Shown piece by piece: positions 42,339 to 54,699 of a DNA stretch of 64,000 nucleotides (positions within the stretch are counted from its first letter, which is position 1; every line of letters starts with the position of its first letter). Under the pieces are notes generated by a model. It was given only the letters and a program-made list of their open reading frames with translations. It was not told the DNA's origin and ran no database searches. This stretch comes from Cyanidiococcus yangmingshanensis (lineage: Eukaryota > Rhodophyta > Bangiophyceae > Cyanidiales > Cyanidiaceae), in assembly GCA_013995675.1 (NCBI GenBank), contig VWRR01000017.1, forward strand, positions 62,001 through 126,000, written 5' to 3'. Position numbers and translations under genes: made by a program.

Positions 42339-42845
42339 ATGGCCCTACGTCATTCTTCCCTGGACGAGCGTCTTCTAAGCACATCTATCGTTCAGCACTT
42401 GGGATTTCTTCGCATGCAAACACAACGATTTGCACGGAGGTTGCTTGAACGACACACTGGCCGGTGGTGGAGAGGGGCAAAGACCAAAGCCAAGAAGTCT
42501 GCCCTGTCGGAGAATAGGGCAGAAACTGGCGTCACATCGACGAACGCACCCACGGAGCGCTCTCGTGAGCAAGCCCGAACATGGAGCGCTTTAAATATTA
42601 TCAAGGGCGGCACCGGTCCACCAAAACAGCCATTGTCTGCATATCCAGACTGGTTATGGACGTTGCTGGCACCGGAGAACAACTTGCCGCTACGGACGCT
42701 GCGACAGCGTTTCGAAGCACTCGCTGCTCAAGGCGGGATCGCGAATGCAGAACTGAAGCTCGGCCACAAGGCGACGCAACGTTTGCTGAAGCTACAAAAC
42801 CGAGCTGAAATCAAGATGCGTAACCTGGAAGGCACGCTTATGTAG
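42339..42845 (+). CDS. MRPL54: mitochondrial ribosomal protein mL54
   Basis: mL54 is a small protein of the mitochondrial large ribosomal subunit (MRPL37 in yeast). The 168-residue product has an Arg/Ser-rich N-terminus suited to a mitochondrial presequence. The family core at about residues 85-112 reads NIIKGGTGPP, then AYPDWLWTLL, as in fungal and animal homologues. A basic helical tail follows. The frame begins nine codons earlier at a non-ATG codon; ATG at 42339 was chosen. The core is short, but the N-I-x-K-G/S-G and Y-P-D/E-W-L-W pattern is diagnostic. Confidence 0.85.
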   Translation: MALRHSSLDERLLSTSIVQHLGFLRMQTQRFARRLLERHTGRWWRGAKTKAKKSALSENRAETGVTSTNAPTERSREQARTWSALNIIKGGTGPPKQPLSAYPDWLWTLLAPENNLPLRTLRQRFEALAAQGGIANAELKLGHKATQRLLKLQNRAEIKMRNLEGTLM

Positions 42846-43895
42846 TGAATAACGTTTGCGACATACCTTTTTTGACCCGGTTTTCCGCCAACGCACCCAA
42901 GCGAGTAGGAACTTTGCGGTGCAGTGTTCTAGGAGGAGTGTCTTGGCCGCCACGTGTCCCACGCCCAAGTCTGTTCTGGACTAGGTTGTTGACCGGATAC
43001 AGCTGCCGGCTATCGATACGTTCGCTGTTGGCATGAATGTGAACAGAAACCAAACCAACGCCTCACCATAGTGCGCATTCCAAGCCAAACATACGCTTTG
43101 AATGAACGACTCCGAGGCCCTGCAGACAGCTTTGTATGTGTTGTTAGCTTGCGCAGTCGACAGATTTTAGGATGCAGGCAACTACTTGCTGTTCTCTACA
43201 GCACACGAAAGCCAACATGTTCGCTCGAGGGGGAGTATCCAGGGCGGCACCCAAATCTCCCGACCTCGAGCGGGTTCCTGACCCATGCAACCCTTCGAAC
43301 TTGCGGCGTGATCGACGACGAAGGTGGCACTTCACAGCAACCAAGTCCAATAGCGGTTCATGACTGTACCCAAAGAGATGCTCGGCATGTTCTGCTGTAA
43401 CCGAATCAACAAGTCCTGAGTTTTGGTCTGGGCCTAAACCCAATCCCGGCCATCATGCACGCGCAGCCGCTGACCCGAGCAAGGTGTTCACACAATGCGC
43501 GCTACACATGACTGCCGCTCGGGGAGGGCGCCATAACATGACTCGTGAAACAAGTCGTTTACAGGTCTCGTCGCGAAGACGCGTTTCGTGAACTCTGGTG
43601 TGCCGCTGAGGTCACAGTTTTTGTCGCTCTATCGAGACCTGATGCCTGCGAGCTCGTTCTACAACGACCGTCCAGTTGAGCGATACTTGATTTTCGCTTC
43701 GCCTGCTCATAAACATGACTTGAAGCTCGATGTATGGACTGGTTCGTACTTGCATCGGCGTGCGCTGGATTCATGAAAACCGCACATTCAAATCCTAAAG
43801 CCGATTGTTCCCGTCATGGTGCACGTCGCTGCCGCCAGGGACCTCACCCTAGTACAACTCGCGTCTTGGAGCCACTGGGCTAATCGCCTTTGCAT
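42846..43895. other. convergent intergenic stretch
   Basis: About 1 kb between the ends of mL54 and the GT64 gene. Only short frames are present. A T-arm-like sequence near 43290 fails to pair and is not a tRNA. Confidence 0.45.
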
Positions 43896-44741
43896 CTAGA
43901 GTTTTGTCAAGTCTCGCATCCGGCGCTTCTCAAACGGAATCTTCACGAAACGTTCCATAATCACGTCGTTGTATACGAGTGGATCAGCATCCTTCCAGAA
44001 AGTCTCTAGAAAGGTCTCGATGCAGTGAGCGCGCGACCCCAGATGCGAACGTGATGCACTAATACCACCGGGAAGGCCTACGCCAGGGGTACCGTAGTCC
44101 TCCACGGTGTGTTCGGCACGAACCGCGACTGGGGCACTGCCACTCATTCCGGTCACCATGCACTGACATGCTATATCCTCGCAGTTGCGATTCCCATCCA
44201 CAAAAGCATGGATACGTTCGTCTGGCAGGAGACAGCGATAGAAAAAGAGCAAATCAGCGCGCATGAACATGTGTTTGGTTAGCACCATGGAATAGCGGCG
44301 AAAGCGAGGTCGCGTTGCATTCAGCGATCTATCCAACGGCTCTGCAACGTGGTACTCGTACGCGCCTGTCCGCGGATGGCGGCGATGAAAGCGTGGGAAG
44401 AAACCCACCAGCGCATTGGGATTATCTTGCCAGACTCGAAACGCAAACGCCGCATCCTCGTGATGCACCCGTATGTCGTCGTCGACAATGAGTACGGCCC
44501 GGGTCCGCAGCGCTGGCCCCAGAGGATTGAAACGATTGTTCAGCGTGTCCTGCTGCTGACGCACCAAAATAAAACGATCGGGTGCCAAGCCCTGCAGCAA
44601 GTCTGGCGGTGGCGCTCTCTCCGGATCATGCCACACGATGAAGACCTTGTCGATGAGCGAGCTTGTCTCGATCGCCTTTGAGCCGTTGCGATGCTCTTTC
44701 CGATGACGAAACAACGCTTGACGATAATGAATGCGTAGCAT
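43896..44741 (-). CDS. GT64 (exostosin C-terminal type) glycosyltransferase domain
   Basis: This 281-residue frame contains a GT64 domain, the family of the C-terminal half of animal exostosins, which adds N-acetylhexosamine in the Golgi. Recognisable are DKVFIVWHDP (residues 31-40), the metal-binding VDDDIRVHHED (86-96), a GFFPRFHR stretch, YSMVLTKHMFM and CEDIACQCMV with a Cys pair. The very first strand of the fold, RYSVILSTY, is missing from this frame but is found at the end of the upstream GT8 frame. Adding one +1 step joins it as STY-DRDDLL, the usual GT64 opening. I therefore think this is the second half of one GT8-GT64 protein. As an independent gene it would start at the ATG at 44741. 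Confidence 0.85.
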   Translation of the reverse strand: MLRIHYRQALFRHRKEHRNGSKAIETSSLIDKVFIVWHDPERAPPPDLLQGLAPDRFILVRQQQDTLNNRFNPLGPALRTRAVLIVDDDIRVHHEDAAFAFRVWQDNPNALVGFFPRFHRRHPRTGAYEYHVAEPLDRSLNATRPRFRRYSMVLTKHMFMRADLLFFYRCLLPDERIHAFVDGNRNCEDIACQCMVTGMSGSAPVAVRAEHTVEDYGTPGVGLPGGISASRSHLGSRAHCIETFLETFWKDADPLVYNDVIMERFVKIPFEKRRMRDLTKL

Positions 44742-44763
44742 TTTGCGAAGCAGGTCGTCGCGG

Positions 44764-46104
44764 TCAGTAGGTGCTCAGAATGACACTATAGCGATCGCGA
44801 ATAGGAAAGCGATGGCGAAAGCTTCCATTATACTTGGCCAAGGTAAGCGCCTCCGACGAGCAATGCATCCAGTGTGCTTCGGTGAGCGACAGATTCCGTG
44901 CTGCTCGATCGACACGAATCCACTCGTAGTAGAAGAGCGGATCGATGTTGCGATCCCAGTCGCGATAGCTCGTTCGGTGCCAGTTCCAGGGTTTGGTCTC
45001 TCCCGTAAAGTGGACCACCCGGACTTGTTTCCGTAGGGTTGGCCAGAGTATCGTATCGCGCATTTTGAGCAGCGTATTGTACTCAAGGGGTAGGTGGAAA
45101 CGTTTCGGATTTGAGCGCCACTGCTCTCCAAAGAAGGCGTTGAGAAAACCTTGATCGCCGAGGTTATAGGAAGGTGTTTCGCGATACCGTGCGAGCATGG
45201 ATGCATAGATGTCTTCACTCGGTTCGATGACCATGACACCCGAGTTGAACGTCTCGGGATAGAGGTCTGGTGCGGCGGCTACAGCGTCGAAACGCTCGAA
45301 GAGATCATCAATAGGCGATAGAACAAGCGTGTCTCCGTCGAGGAACACGATCTTGTCGTAACTGGTCAGTGACCACAGGTGCAGCTTGGCGTAACGACAG
45401 GGCTTGTTGTCTCGCAGCCGTGCAGCGTTTAACGCGAACGGGTACGCGAGCGGGGTTCGTCGAATGACGGTCGCACCAAGCGCCTCCAGATGTCCGGATG
45501 CCTCTGTCGACAGGTTTGGTGTTGTCAGTACCAATATAGGATGACTGGTATTTCCGCGAGTCCTCAACGAGTACACCAATGCAGCAACAGCGCGGAGCAT
45601 ACGCCCGTCGCCACAGAGGAGCGTGGCGTACGCATAACGCCTGGTGGCAGTTCGAACGAGAGCACGCTCCTGTCGCCACTGTTGACTTCGCCACAAAAGA
45701 ATCATGGTTACCGCGATCAGCACTATCCATCCAACCAACGAGGAGGCGGCACGGACGTTACGCCGTGGTTTCCGCGATATTCGAACGGACCAAGCAGACG
45801 AAGGCGGCCTCGCGACCTGCTTGGCTCGCGACCCACGACCACGGGAGTGCTCAACGATATTTTTCTCCCTATCATTGGATCGGGACGTTTCCATGCCACT
45901 CTCAATTTGGTCTCGCCAAGGACTCCAAGCCACATCGCTCGGGCTCTGGGTCAACCAACGTGGTGTTTGAGGCGTCCGCAGTTCCTGGGAGCCAGTCGCC
46001 GGAGTGTCCGTCGCTCGTCGACGCGACACCTGTCGAGCTCTTCCTTTGGGCGGTTTCCTAGCCGAGCCCTCACACGAGTTTACTGGCCTACCCTCAACAT
46101 ACAT
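44764..46104 (-). CDS. GT8 glycosyltransferase, type II membrane protein
   Basis: A 446-residue frame. A cytosolic Arg/Ser-rich region of 120 residues is followed by one transmembrane helix at about 121-139, then a GT8 domain: YAYATLLCGD, the metal-binding FLDGDTLVL with D-x-D at 256-258, a FNSGVMVI strand, LGDQGFLNAFF and a C-terminal VVHFTG-x-x-KPW element. This is the glycogenin-like or hexosyltransferase fold; the Golgi topology points to glycoprotein or polysaccharide synthesis rather than starch priming. The frame stops 22 bp before the GT64 frame, and its last residues are the first strand of that domain, so the two are probably one protein separated by a single +1 frame change at about 44763. 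Donor and acceptor sugars are not known. Confidence 0.88.
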   Translation of the reverse strand: MYVEGRPVNSCEGSARKPPKGRARQVSRRRATDTPATGSQELRTPQTPRWLTQSPSDVAWSPWRDQIESGMETSRSNDREKNIVEHSRGRGSRAKQVARPPSSAWSVRISRKPRRNVRAASSLVGWIVLIAVTMILLWRSQQWRQERALVRTATRRYAYATLLCGDGRMLRAVAALVYSLRTRGNTSHPILVLTTPNLSTEASGHLEALGATVIRRTPLAYPFALNAARLRDNKPCRYAKLHLWSLTSYDKIVFLDGDTLVLSPIDDLFERFDAVAAAPDLYPETFNSGVMVIEPSEDIYASMLARYRETPSYNLGDQGFLNAFFGEQWRSNPKRFHLPLEYNTLLKMRDTILWPTLRKQVRVVHFTGETKPWNWHRTSYRDWDRNIDPLFYYEWIRVDRAARNLSLTEAHWMHCSSEALTLAKYNGSFRHRFPIRDRYSVILSTY

Positions 46105-47078
46105 CGTAAAAGGCTAAAATGAAGCCAAGGCACCCATGAACTAAGCCAAAAGTTAAGTGGCAGAGAAAATCGCTTTCGAATGCGGTCGCGCCATGTCACA
46201 TCGCTGATCCGCGCGATCTTCGATTTGGTCACAGAGCTTCCCTTGGCGACCGACTCGGTCCTCATTACAGCGAGACGCTGCGTGTTTTCGTCAGTGCCTT
46301 CGAAGAGAATGTATCCAGCGCATCATGAGGAAGGTCGGCCATTTCTCTGACCGACAGACGCAATGGGATGGATCGATCACTCGCGATTCATCAAACGATG
46401 GTCGAAGGCTTCGAGGCGACGCCTTCGATGATCGGCAGCTCTGGTATCGAACTTCAGCCTCAGTCGGTTTATTCAACCATGTACAGTTCTGTTCGCGGGA
46501 CGGGTTCTGAGACTGAGGCCGCGAGTCAACAGTGGCAAAGCGCGCTGCTGCCATCGATCGCATTGGTGTTCGGAATGGCTCGTGATCAGCGACAACTGGT
46601 GGAATGATTTCAAAAAAAAACCGCTCCTCCCTATTGCAGTTCCCTGGAGTGCATACTCCCCATTGGATCTATGGAACGCATCAGTGGGATGTCTGGTATC
46701 GATGAAACAGCGTTGGGTTTAGGCCTCTGTGCCCAAAGTCATCTGGAGTTGTCTGCGCATCCACGCGCTGCAGGAAGAACGCCTTTGTTCTGGTCAACGC
46801 GAGGCCAGGACTGCTGAACCTGTACTTTGGTTGTCCAAGTCGTCACGCGGCAGTTTGCTTCAATTGAATTGGTTGGATTCGTTTCTAGCCGTGAACATCA
46901 CTGGAATCTCTGGGAGTTGGGTTCAAATTGGAGAAAGCGCTGCCACGTCCAGGCTTCGTAACGGTTCAGCGACGTGCACCCGAGCAGTGCCGCAACCTTC
47001 GTTCCAGTCAAGTGGTGCGACTAGCGAGAAACGCACGCTACAGCCGCAGGGAACGCGACACTCGTTGCTGAAGGAATC
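46105..47078. other. divergent intergenic stretch
   Basis: Region between the GT8 start and the amidase start. Short frames only. A run of nine A residues lies at about 46612-46620. No gene is recognised. Confidence 0.45.
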
Positions 47079-49131
47079 ATGTCACTGAGGCCTCGAACGC
47101 CTTCTACCTGGACAGCACTGCGGGGTCGACGACTTGGTCTGTTGGTCAGTATCCTGGAGTTGCTCGGCGCCCTGGGATCATGGCTCGCCGCCATGTTTAC
47201 CAAACGATTGTTTAGCTTTGATCGACTACGCACGACGCTGGGGCTGCTCATCGACACAGCGGCTGGCGACTCGTCAGAGATGCTCGTCCGTGCTGCGCTC
47301 GCGACAACAGCGCTTGACGAACGTCCTATTCGAGGCCGACCAGCAGCTCGGCCTGCAACGAAAAATATCGACGAACAGCTTGGTTACGCTCGCCTATGGT
47401 CCCTGTTCCAGACGTACGCAGCAGCCATGGTTATGAAGGCACCGTCTGAATCGCTGGGAACCGACAAGTCTACACCAACCGCCCAGCATGCGAGTCGTAT
47501 CCGTCCAGGTAGTTGTCTCTACTATCACGAACGCTACCGACGCCGTGAATGCACGCCTCTGCAGGTACTCGAGGCTGCTCTAGAAGCCGTAACGAGAATG
47601 GAACGTGACGGAGTAGCAGCCTGGGGACCATCACCTTTCTCTCAACTTTTCGTTGATCGCGCCCGTCGAGCAGCGATTGCCTCGACACAACGTTACTGCT
47701 GCTGAGCCAGAGCCACAACCGCGCTCCGTCCTAGATGGCATCCTGGTCGTTGTGAAGGACTCGCTGTGTGTCGCTGGCCATGTTACCTCGAGTGGTACCC
47801 GAGTTTGGCCAACTCGAACCTATCTGGATGGTCCTCGTGTCGCGGACACAGACGCGTTGCTCATAAGGCGCTTGGAGGCTGCTGGTGCAATTGTTCTGGG
47901 AAAGAGCAAAATGACTGAGTTTGGTCTTGATCCGCTCGGATTCAGTGAAGTCTACGCCATGCCACCGTGTGTTTTCAGTGCAGCTCATGCCGCGGGTGGA
48001 TCCTCGACCGGCAGTGCTGCTGCAGTAGCGCGGGTTTCGTTGCTGCACGTGCCAGTAGCGTACGGTACGGACGGCGGTGGTAGTGTGCGTATTCCAGCGG
48101 CGTGGAACGGCCTCTTTGGGTTAAAACCGACACATGGATTCATACTACCTCGTCGTGGTGACCCAGGTATCGTCGACTCGACGGTTGGCCATGGGGGTGT
48201 ACTTGGAGTCTCGGTGCTGGATCTTGTCGCCTTTTTGGTTGCTGCTGTACAGAGTGAGGAAACGAGCCAGGCTGTCGAACAATCCGACTCAAGTCGAGCG
48301 GATGACCTCGGTGACGGGTATGCGCCACGCGGAGCAGCCAAGCAGGCTGTTGCAGGACGCTCTATCTCGTCTCTCTCGAATAGCTTCAAGCTTGATCGAC
48401 TCACCATTGACTTCGATCGCTCGCGACAAGCCTCTGCGAATCGGTATCCCTATCTCTGAATGGGAACGATGTACTTCAGCACCTATCCGACGAGCTGGAC
48501 TCGAGGCCCTCGATCGTCTCGCCCAGGCCGGCGTGGCTGAACTTGTCACGGTGCCGCCCGAAGCGCTGTCGTTGCAACCATACTGCTTCTGCTTTGGGTG
48601 CAATCTACTTGCCCTTGGATGCTCTGGAGAGTCTCCTGTCCGTGGAATGGAGTCATCAGCATCGGAGGGCGCTCCTCGAACACGGCAGTCGCCTGGTTCT
48701 TCTCACCGTGAAAGGTATTACGGGTGCAGATATGGCGGTGGCTCGGCGAGCTCGTGCAGTTCTTCGAGCCCAAATCGCTGACTGGTTTCGTCAAAGTCAG
48801 GCCGACCTGCTCGCGTTGCCGACGACAGACACGCTTCCGGTTCCGTTCCGGCCAGATCAGCAAGCCGTGCAAAGACCTTCGAGCAACTTGGCAGGCTGTC
48901 ACTTATACGTTTGTTGCCAATATGACTGGTCTTCCTGCGGGTACCGCTCCAGTCGGTTGGGCGACCGTCTCAGAGACGAATCGGCAGGCCAACGCCGTTC
49001 ATTTACCGATCGGAATTCAGTTCATTGGCGACGCCTACGATGACATGGTTGTGTTGAGCGCACTAGCATTGGTCGAACGCTTTATACCGCTGCCAAGGCT
49101 GCCAGATGGCCCAGAGCAGATCCAAACGTGA
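47079..49131 (+). CDS. FAAH: plant-type fatty acid amide hydrolase (amidase signature; four +1 frame changes)
   Basis: The amidase family uses a Ser-cisSer-Lys triad. Here VVVKDS carries the Lys (near 47752), AAGGSSTGSAAAVA the middle Ser (near 48000) and GTDGGGSVRIPA the nucleophile region (near 48065-48098). LPIGIQFIG closes the fold. The wording around Lys (VLDGI before it), GTDGGGSVRIP and the N-terminal membrane-associated helix match plant FAAH, which hydrolyses N-acylethanolamines, better than the GatA subunit of tRNA amidotransferase. The coding line steps +1 four times: near 47695, between 48220 and 48430, near 48585 and near 48865. All pieces align in order with the family, so the gene is whole except for these steps. 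ATG at 47079 lies just before the N-terminal helix. Confidence 0.85.
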
Positions 49132-49881
49132 GCGAAACCTTGTTTTTTCGAGGACTCCATTCAATACTACCAGGGAGGCGAGGCAAACACGGCCGTTCTG
49201 CACGCTTGTTTGGAGGCAGAGCATCGACTGCCAAGAGGTTCTCCGCGAATGCGGTTCGTTTCTTACAGAGCGTTTACGGCTGCGTACTCGTTGTATAGCA
49301 TTCTTCTCCGAATTTGCGCATTTGGACACCATCATGCAACTCGAGAGCGTCCCCAAATGAGTGAGTACTGGGACCACGACCGAGGGATGAATGGGTCGAG
49401 GCGTACACGATTGCGACGATTGCTGCCATTCCGTTGGATCGCTGGCGCTATCTTACTCCAGACATTTGTACCTAGTCCCGCTCCTCGGCCTTTGATCTGG
49501 TCGAAGAACTGGAACAACTCGTCCGAGTCGAAGTATCTGGATCGAATCGAGTCGCGAGCAATCAAGCCGTCTTTGGAGATCCTCAAAATAAGATTCTGAA
49601 TCCGCGACGAGCCCTAGGCAATCAATCAGGTGGAAATCTGGATATCATTGAGCGCGCTTTAGAACGACATTCGTATCCATCCATCCATTCATTCATCCGT
49701 TCGTTCATTCATTCATTCATATATCCATTCATCCGCAAACTCGAGATACGCCATCTATGTGGAGGCGAAAATCGAGTGAATCAGTTCCCAGCATTTCCCA
49801 AAATGGCCACGTCTTGCAGCGTCGCCAAAAAGGCACTCAGTATTTCGCATCTGAATGGATCGCTCCTCTACATTTCGAGCC
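49132..49881. other. convergent intergenic stretch
   Basis: 3' flanks of the amidase and thiC. It holds the ATTC microsatellite listed separately. I looked for a TPP riboswitch (CTGAGA and the downstream conserved loop) here and upstream of thiC, because plants and green algae control thiC this way, and found none. Confidence 0.5.
49675..49735. repeat. ATTC/ATCC tetranucleotide microsatellite
   Basis: About 15 tandem four-base units (ATCC, ATTC, GTTC variants) in the spacer downstream of thiC. A short patch of the same units (about 3) is seen near 54569-54582. Confidence 0.85.
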
Positions 49882-51951
<2,070 letters not shown>

Positions 51952-52140
51952 CTATCTTGTTCCATATGCATGCATGCGTGTTGGCGCAACGACGGTTGCT
52001 CCCAGAGGAAAGGACTGTTTTTTCCATTGATGTCTAATCATTCCCTGAGGAGACCGATCCTCGGTATGGTGGCGTGCCGCTTCCGCTGTCCACAGAACTT
52101 CTGCGTTTCAGACGCCGTCTGGATTAGAAACCGCGCGCTC

Positions 52141-53284
52141 ATGACCTCCAAGGAAGACACTGAACGGGATACGATCCTTGTGCTCGCTGACCTTTTATTC
52201 GATGTCGTAAAAGGCAGGAAACATGCATCTGAACTAGAGCAAGCGATCGAGTCGCAGGCGGCGTTACCTTTTTATGAAAAGCTTGTGGGACTGCGGCTCC
52301 CAAATGTGCGTGTCTCTGAGGCAGCTCTACGCGAACGCATTGCCGCACAAGTCGATGAATATCAAAGGCAAATTGCGGAGGCGCGCGAACATGAGGGCGA
52401 GACAGAAGTTCGGGAGGCGCTGGTGGCGCGCTCGGCGTTCTGGGCTCGAACTGGTGACGTGGCACGCGCCACTCGTTCATACGAAGCCGCCTTTCAGGAG
52501 ACGGTGGCTGTTGGACCCAAGCTTGACATCTGCTTCGCTTTGTTCCGTCTGGGGTTGGCCATGGAGGATCGACGGCTTATGCGACGTGAACTGGCACGAG
52601 CACGTGAGCTCCTCACACAAGGCAGCGACTGGGAACGCCGAAACAGGTTACAGGTGTATGACGCGATCTATCGCATGTATAGCGAAGGTGACTGGGAACA
52701 CGCGGTCGATGCTTTCCTCGACGGCCTGACAACCTTCACTGCAACCGAGTTGCTGAGCTTTCGTCAATTTGTGTTTTACGCGGTGATCTGTTGTCTGGCG
52801 ACGCGAGAGCGGCCGGTGCTCCAGCAGCGAGTTGCGGCCTCAGCCAGAGGTCCTGCAGGTGATCGATCACCACCCAACGTTGCGAGATTGTCTGAACGCC
52901 TTTGTCTCGTGTGACTATCTGCGAATTATGCAGACGCTCCCGCCGCTCTTGCATCAGATTCGCAACGATCGTTTGTTGTGTCGTTACGAGGCCTTTCTGG
53001 GGCGCGAAATACGTCTCGCGGCCTATACCCAGTATCTGCTGGCGTACAAGAGTGTCACCATGACTAACATGGCCATGGCATTCGGGGTGCAAGTGGCATT
53101 TCTAGACGCTGAGCTCGCTCGCTTCATTGGAGCGGGGCGCTTAAGCGTGAAAATCGACCGGCTGGCTGGCGTTATTCTAACAAGCCGACCGGATTCGCGC
53201 AACGCGCTCTATCAGGATTTACTGAAGCAGGGCGACGCGCTTTTAAATCGACTACAGAAACTGTCAAGAATTATCGACGTGTAA
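52141..53284 (+). CDS. RPN7: 26S proteasome lid subunit RPN7 (PSMD6; one +1 frame change)
   Basis: RPN7 is a PCI-domain subunit of the 19S lid. The N-terminal part is helical repeat, with LPFYEKLV near residue 43, a conserved GD-x-x-x-A/AT-R-SYEAAF element and DICFALFRLGL. The PCI domain follows with YEAFLGREIRLAAYTQYLLAYKSVTMTNMA and the winged-helix segment with VAFLDAELARFI. The size, about 380 residues, matches the family (389 in human). The frame steps +1 once near 52840, just before QPEVLQVID. The ATG at 52141 gives MTSKEDTER; the frame is open further upstream, but the extra residues lack family features. It is divergent from thiC, only 195 bp apart. Confidence 0.92.
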
Positions 53285-53892
53285 AGGTTGGCTCCTTGAA
53301 CGTATCACAAAGCTTGCTCCAAACATCTCAGCTGTGAAACATTTGTCCGTGTAGCCGAAATAAAACGTCCTCATCAGGAGGCCACGGATAACCAGGAGTG
53401 TCCGAAGCAAACTGCCGCGAACCAGGACGCCCAGCCGCCGAGAAAGTCTCGTCTCGGCACCACAGCCGAAAGCATCCAGCGAGGTCCAGGCGTCAGCTTA
53501 ATCGCTTTATTGGCCGCGTCAGAACACTGATCCAATCACCAACAAGTGCATATCAAGTCTGCGCACAACAGAGACCAGGATTCGCTCAGCGGCAGACATC
53601 GTATCAGGACTTGTGATAAATAGCCATCGCAGAGGCCACTCTCCGCAGTCGTAAAAAGCAGCCTGACCGAGTCATCCGAACTCGGCGATATCGACCTGCG
53701 AACGAGCGCTCGTCCAAGTGAGAGCCCACCCGGGGCTTTCGCACCATTCTTCAACACCGCTCGCCGAAACGTCAATCCGATATCGTGTCTTTACAGCCGA
53801 ACCCCATAGATCAAAGAAATCGATAGAAACGTTCAATGATCTGGTTGCGATCTATTACAAGAGCTCTTGACCCAGAATTCAGATTGCTGCAC
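53285..53892. other. convergent intergenic stretch
   Basis: 3' flanks of RPN7 and RPB9, about 600 bp. Short frames only; nothing recognised. Confidence 0.45.
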
Positions 53893-54267
53893 TTACTGCT
53901 CGTCTGAGGAGAGCCACGTGTTCTTGCAGCGAACACATACAAATACTAGAACCAGGGCCTCATCATTACGCCCTACCGGTGACTGAAAATAAACCGCCTC
54001 GTGGTAACCACACTTGCTACACGTCACATGCTGCGTTCGAGGCAACGTCGGGTCCAAGTGAACGTCCAAACGCACGGTCGTCTTCTCGTTCGCCGTGTGG
54101 TGCACAACGTGTCTATGGACGGGCTCAGCAAGGTCTCGTACCACCTCCCGGTACGCGCAATGTCGACAAACGTACAACAGACGCCGACGATGCTCTCTAC
54201 GAAAGTAGTCCTTGTCCTCCTGTGGATAGAGAAGGTTATTACAGTTTCGACAGAAACGTACAGGCAT
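53893..54267 (-). CDS. RPB9: RNA polymerase II subunit RPB9
   Basis: RPB9 is a small Zn-ribbon subunit of Pol II that influences start-site choice and transcript fidelity. The 124-residue product equals the family length (122 in yeast). The first ribbon has RFCRNCNNLLYP and then VCRHC; the second has TCSKCGYHEAVYFQ and FVCVRCKNTW, giving two C-x2-C pairs per ribbon. The Q-S-P-V-G-R after the second ribbon matches the family signature position. The open frame extends upstream by 79 codons, but the ATG giving MPVRFCRNCN fits the known N-terminus precisely. RPB9 is favoured over RPA12 and RPC11 because those carry the Q-x-R-x-A-D-E-x-x-T hairpin, absent here. Confidence 0.9.
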   Translation of the reverse strand: MPVRFCRNCNNLLYPQEDKDYFRREHRRRLLYVCRHCAYREVVRDLAEPVHRHVVHHTANEKTTVRLDVHLDPTLPRTQHVTCSKCGYHEAVYFQSPVGRNDEALVLVFVCVRCKNTWLSSDEQ

Positions 54268-54699
54268 CCAGAGCAGAAGAGCACAAGTCTCAAGAAGGAG
54301 AAGCAGAAGGCACCGCTCGTCGGCCACCGCATCGATGCAGCATCCTTTCCATTTCTGTTCTAAAATAGATCCATCTGTGCTGAAGATGCACACATGACCA
54401 ATCTTGTCCATAAAAGAATAGAATCGTCCATACACGTCACGATGCCATGGGACGCGTATCGGATATCGCCAGGATGTATTCTTTCCCAAGATGCGTATCT
54501 GCATCTATACGGGATGCGCTCGATACTATGAACCTTTTGCTCGATGAATCATTGCGCTGATCCACCCATGCATTCATTCATTGCTTAGCGTACGCGTAAA
54601 GTTTATTGGTCTTGTGAACGGTGTACCGATTGGGAGTAGTCAGGTTCGGAGCGTTTTCCAGACACTGCTTTTGATAGGCGCCTCGTTATCGACCGAAGC
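54268..54699. other. divergent intergenic stretch
   Basis: Region between the RPB9 start and the phosphatase start. The RPB9 frame is open through part of it, which I take as chance. Three CATT-type units lie near 54569-54582. No gene is recognised. Confidence 0.45.

Noticed and set aside
47079-49131. Reading the amidase as GatA of glutamyl-tRNA amidotransferase
   Set aside because: The N-terminal hydrophobic helix and the GTDGGGSVRIP block are of plant FAAH type rather than GatA, although GatA is a related family.
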